Shown here: positions 61,112 to 64,000 of the stretch, piece by piece
Numbering within the stretch: position 1 is the first letter of the stretch
Layout: each line of letters begins with the position of its first letter
DNA from: Apostichopus japonicus
Lineage: Eukaryota; Echinodermata; Holothuroidea; Aspidochirotida; Stichopodidae
NCBI RefSeq assembly: GCF_037975245.1
Contig: NC_092574.1
Span: 13,568,713 to 13,632,712, forward strand
Length of the DNA: 64,000 nt
Reading direction: 5' to 3'
The notes under the pieces: generated by a model
Databases searched by the model: none
Told to the model about the DNA's origin: nothing
Seen by the model: the letters and a program-made list of their open reading frames with translations, nothing else
Made by a program: the position numbers and the translations under genes

Positions 61112-62740
61112 TACCCTCACAGTTCATGTTTTAATCCCCCAAAATTACCTTTTATCAATTTCCTTACGGCTTATTATACAATACACTTTGTAGTTACGTG
61201 TCTGTTCTTTATAAGGAACGCCAATCAATCCGGACACAATAACAGAATCAATCCATTCAGGAACATGCATGCTAGTGTTTAACCTCAGTTTACTCAGACT
61301 GTTAGATTTCTATATGAATATGTCAGATTGCTTCTTTTTTTTTCTTTTTTTTTTTTTGCGGTGCCTGCCAGCCACCTAAAGACCATTAGTATCAAACCCC
61401 TGGGATTTCGGGAGGATGGGGAGGGGTATATGTGACAGTATATAAACCTGATATAAACATTGCTTGATACAGTCGTTTGTCGGACCTGTAAACAAACTCC
61501 ATCCCAGGTTAGTCTGATGTAGGTAACAATTATATATGATGACTAACTAAAAAGGGACATTCCGGGGAATAACTCGATCGTGTTAAAATTTAGTATGAAT
61601 TGTTTCGTCACAAGGTGAAACATTCTTGTAGCAGTGTTTAAAATGTTTTGGTCGTAGCTGCAGTGCACTAATGATGAAATACGTTCCTTCACCCTTCCTT
61701 ACTCTTTGAGAAAGTGGTCAGATGCTGAGATACATTCGCGTCGTTCGGATGAGGATGTTAAGTGGTTGTCCGGGGGGGGGGGGGGAGGCAGGAGTGTTTG
61801 CCTCAATAACACCCCTGACTCTTAATTTTCTGAAAGAGCATCGGAAAAGAGGGCTTGATATATGCCGGTATTAATCCACGATCACTGCACATGAAAGGCG
61901 CTTCAAATGTGCTTCGGTTGGGTTCCTAACCATTGGAGAAACGCGAGATTACATCGAAATTATGTACAGAGAGAGAGAGAAGCATCAGCACATGAGTTCG
62001 TCTAAATTTGAACTTTGTCAATCAAAATGTATTTTTCCCTCTGCAATATAATAATCTGAACGAAACATCTGGTATTTTCAAATGGAACCAGAGAACATCA
62101 GCAGCTGAGTCAACATTTGATATGTGTTAAAAGGAAATGGAAAGGGATTTTAATGTAGCCAGAGCAACTGCCATGATGAAGTCACATATCACCTAGTGAC
62201 AGTGACGAATTCCCTTTAGAGTAGCCTGCATGCGGTAGTTATAGACGAAGGATCTATCTATCTGAAGAGAAAAAACAAGACACCTTTAATTTGTGGAGGG
62301 GTTGTGATATTATTCAAGCACACATAACCCTTTGATACGTAGTTTTATCAGTTATAAAACTTTACACATGGAAAATCCATCACTCTGGATCAACATGAAC
62401 TCGTAACTGAACCAAATTTAAGGGAACTATACCGCAAGCCCATCATCGGATTCTATCAAAGTTCAGTTTGTGTTTCTAGGGCAGCAAATGGGGAGTCACC
62501 CATACAGAACGTCCATATATATGCTGTCGCTCATCAACATGGATGTAGGTATAGGCCTAGTCACAGATCTCTCCCCTGAGATAGCCAATGATCACTGTTA
62601 CAGGTCGCATCCAGGCTTCCGTTGTATTCGAAATCTGATGAAAAGTTGAAATAATGAGAAGAGTGATCAGATTACACTTTATAAAAGCTTTCCAAGCTTC
62701 TTTTCTATTCTGGGCAGTAAATCCTCAGAATTTAAAAAGG
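61112..62740. other. 1.6 kb without a supported gene
   Basis: T-rich run at 61,328-61,357, G run near 61,771, short GA run near 61,970. No coding exon recognised. Confidence 0.45.
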
Positions 62741-62747
62741 AAGAGTT

Positions 62748-63340
62748 GTGTATAGGCGGAGTGTATAGCCTACTGGTTAACGCCGGCGTCTCCCAGTCAT
62801 GAGATCCCCGGTTCGATTCCCCGCCGACAGCAATGTGTGTCGTCTGGCAAGGGTGTTGTTCAATAACAACTTCCTGACATGGACGTTAAATGGATGTGTG
62901 CCGAGAGATTGGCTTCGGTCAGCTTGCGAGTCTACAAGCCTCCATGGCTTCTTTCGCGAGTTCCTGCTTGCGGGAAGATCACATATACATACATACATAC
63001 ATACATACATACATACATACATACATACATACATACATACATACATACATACATACATACATACATACATACATACATACATACATACATACATACATAC
63101 ATACATACATACATACATACATACATACATACATACATACATACATACATACATACATACATACATACATACATACATACATACATACATACATACATAC
63201 ATACATACATACATACATACATACATACATACATACATACATACATACATACATACATACATACATACATACATACATACATACATACATACATACATAC
63301 ATACATACATACATACATACATACATACATACATACATAC
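62748..63340 (+). mobile_element. full-length tRNA-derived SINE with 356-bp (ATAC)n tail
   Basis: A box TAGCCTACTGG near 62,766; B box GGTTCGATTCC at 62,810-62,820; body shares ATGGACGTTAAAT, CTTCGGTCAGCTTGCG and GGCTTCTTTCGCGAG with the copy at 13,031. The tail is uninterrupted ATAC from 62,985 to 63,340. AAGAGTT flanks the whole unit (62,741-62,747 and 63,341-63,347), so the tetranucleotide array lies inside the insertion. Long poly-(IHTY) and (MYVC) frames here are artefacts. Confidence 0.9.
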
Positions 63341-63347
63341 AAGAGTT

Positions 63348-64000
63348 AGGCCTATCCCTTGCCCTTACGTGGATATGCCTACGTAGCCTATTTCCACTTT
63401 GTTTCATATATGCCTTTAACCAGGCGTGGATCCAGGAGTATGTGGGTTTAATCCAGCCGGGCCTTTCTTCAAACATAAAAATAAGAGCAGATTTTATATA
63501 TAGCACAATCTTGCGTACACTTTAGTGTAATTATAAATGTACTTCACGTCACGTCTAATACGAGATATACTTTAGCTACTCCTATACACCACGAGGTTTT
63601 AATCGTTTAATGCAATGCAGATAAAACAGTTTCAGTTTGTATCCCACCGTATTAATTAAGTTTGATGACATTGTTGCTCTTCCTTAGTTACAAACCTTGG
63701 AATTGCATCCTAAATTTTACCGTTCCTTTTGTGATTGTTGGTAATACACTGACAAGATAGTTACATAACACATCTCCAATTCTTTGCAAACAAATTCACG
63801 TTACTTAATATTTGCCTCAGTCGTTTCCTCTATTATGCTTTAAAATATCTTGGAGATCCGACCTGGGACTGCCTAAGGATTTCGTCATCATCTATCTCTG
63901 AAGGTACAATGCCACAATTATTGTAGTGCACATTCGCCAAAATGGACCTACATTTTGGCATGGTTTTTCTAGTCAACATAATTATATTTATGGTTTAATG
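63348..64000. other. no recognisable gene; possible TIR-element start at 63,423
   Basis: CAGGCGTGGATCCAGGA near 63,423 resembles the left end of the element at 14,462, but no matching right end is visible before the window stops. Confidence 0.35.

Noticed and set aside
62777-63525. Long frames of IHTY and MYVC repeats
   Set aside because: Produced by the (ATAC)n SINE tail.

Overview
The window is AT-rich, intron-bearing animal DNA with very heavy simple-sequence and transposon content. Tissue-type protease genes with a spliced 5' UTR, tRNA-derived SINEs, L1-like and Penelope-like remnants and many TIR mini-elements suggest a marine invertebrate. An echinoderm such as a sea cucumber is my guess, but nothing in the window proves the taxon. 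No bacterial-style operon, genuine tRNA, rRNA or CRISPR was found.

Layout. Positions 1-22,187 hold no convincing host gene: long microsatellites, TIR elements, a tRNA-derived SINE, a frameshifted transposase fragment and an L1-type reverse transcriptase fragment. Positions 22,188-34,173 and 37,470-48,920 are the two arms of a giant inverted repeat around a 3.3 kb spacer. Each arm carries one complete copy of the only real protein-coding gene seen: a secreted proteinase K/aqualysin-type subtilisin (family S8, with an I9 propeptide), 376 residues in 8 coding exons plus spliced 5' and 3' untranslated exons. The genes are convergent and their proteins differ at only two residues by my reading. 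Positions 49,000-64,000 are again gene-poor: a 191-bp tandem array, two MITEs, a solo LTR with clean target duplication, a Penelope-like insertion and a SINE with a 356-bp tetranucleotide tail.

The most unusual signal is a set of hammerhead-ribozyme-like sequences. One sits inside a tRNA-headed, (TA)n-tailed SINE-like repeat present in both palindrome arms (33,918-33,959 minus; 37,683-37,724 plus). A second, of a different sequence type, sits in a long hairpin in the palindrome spacer (37,258-37,299 minus). A third lies in a Penelope-like insertion with a 10-bp target duplication (60,522-60,554 minus core). Each has the CUGANGA box, a paired stem II, GAAA, a UH cleavage dinucleotide and a complementary stem I with a near-absent stem III, the type I minimal form known from Penelope elements and retrozymes. 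All pairings were done by eye.
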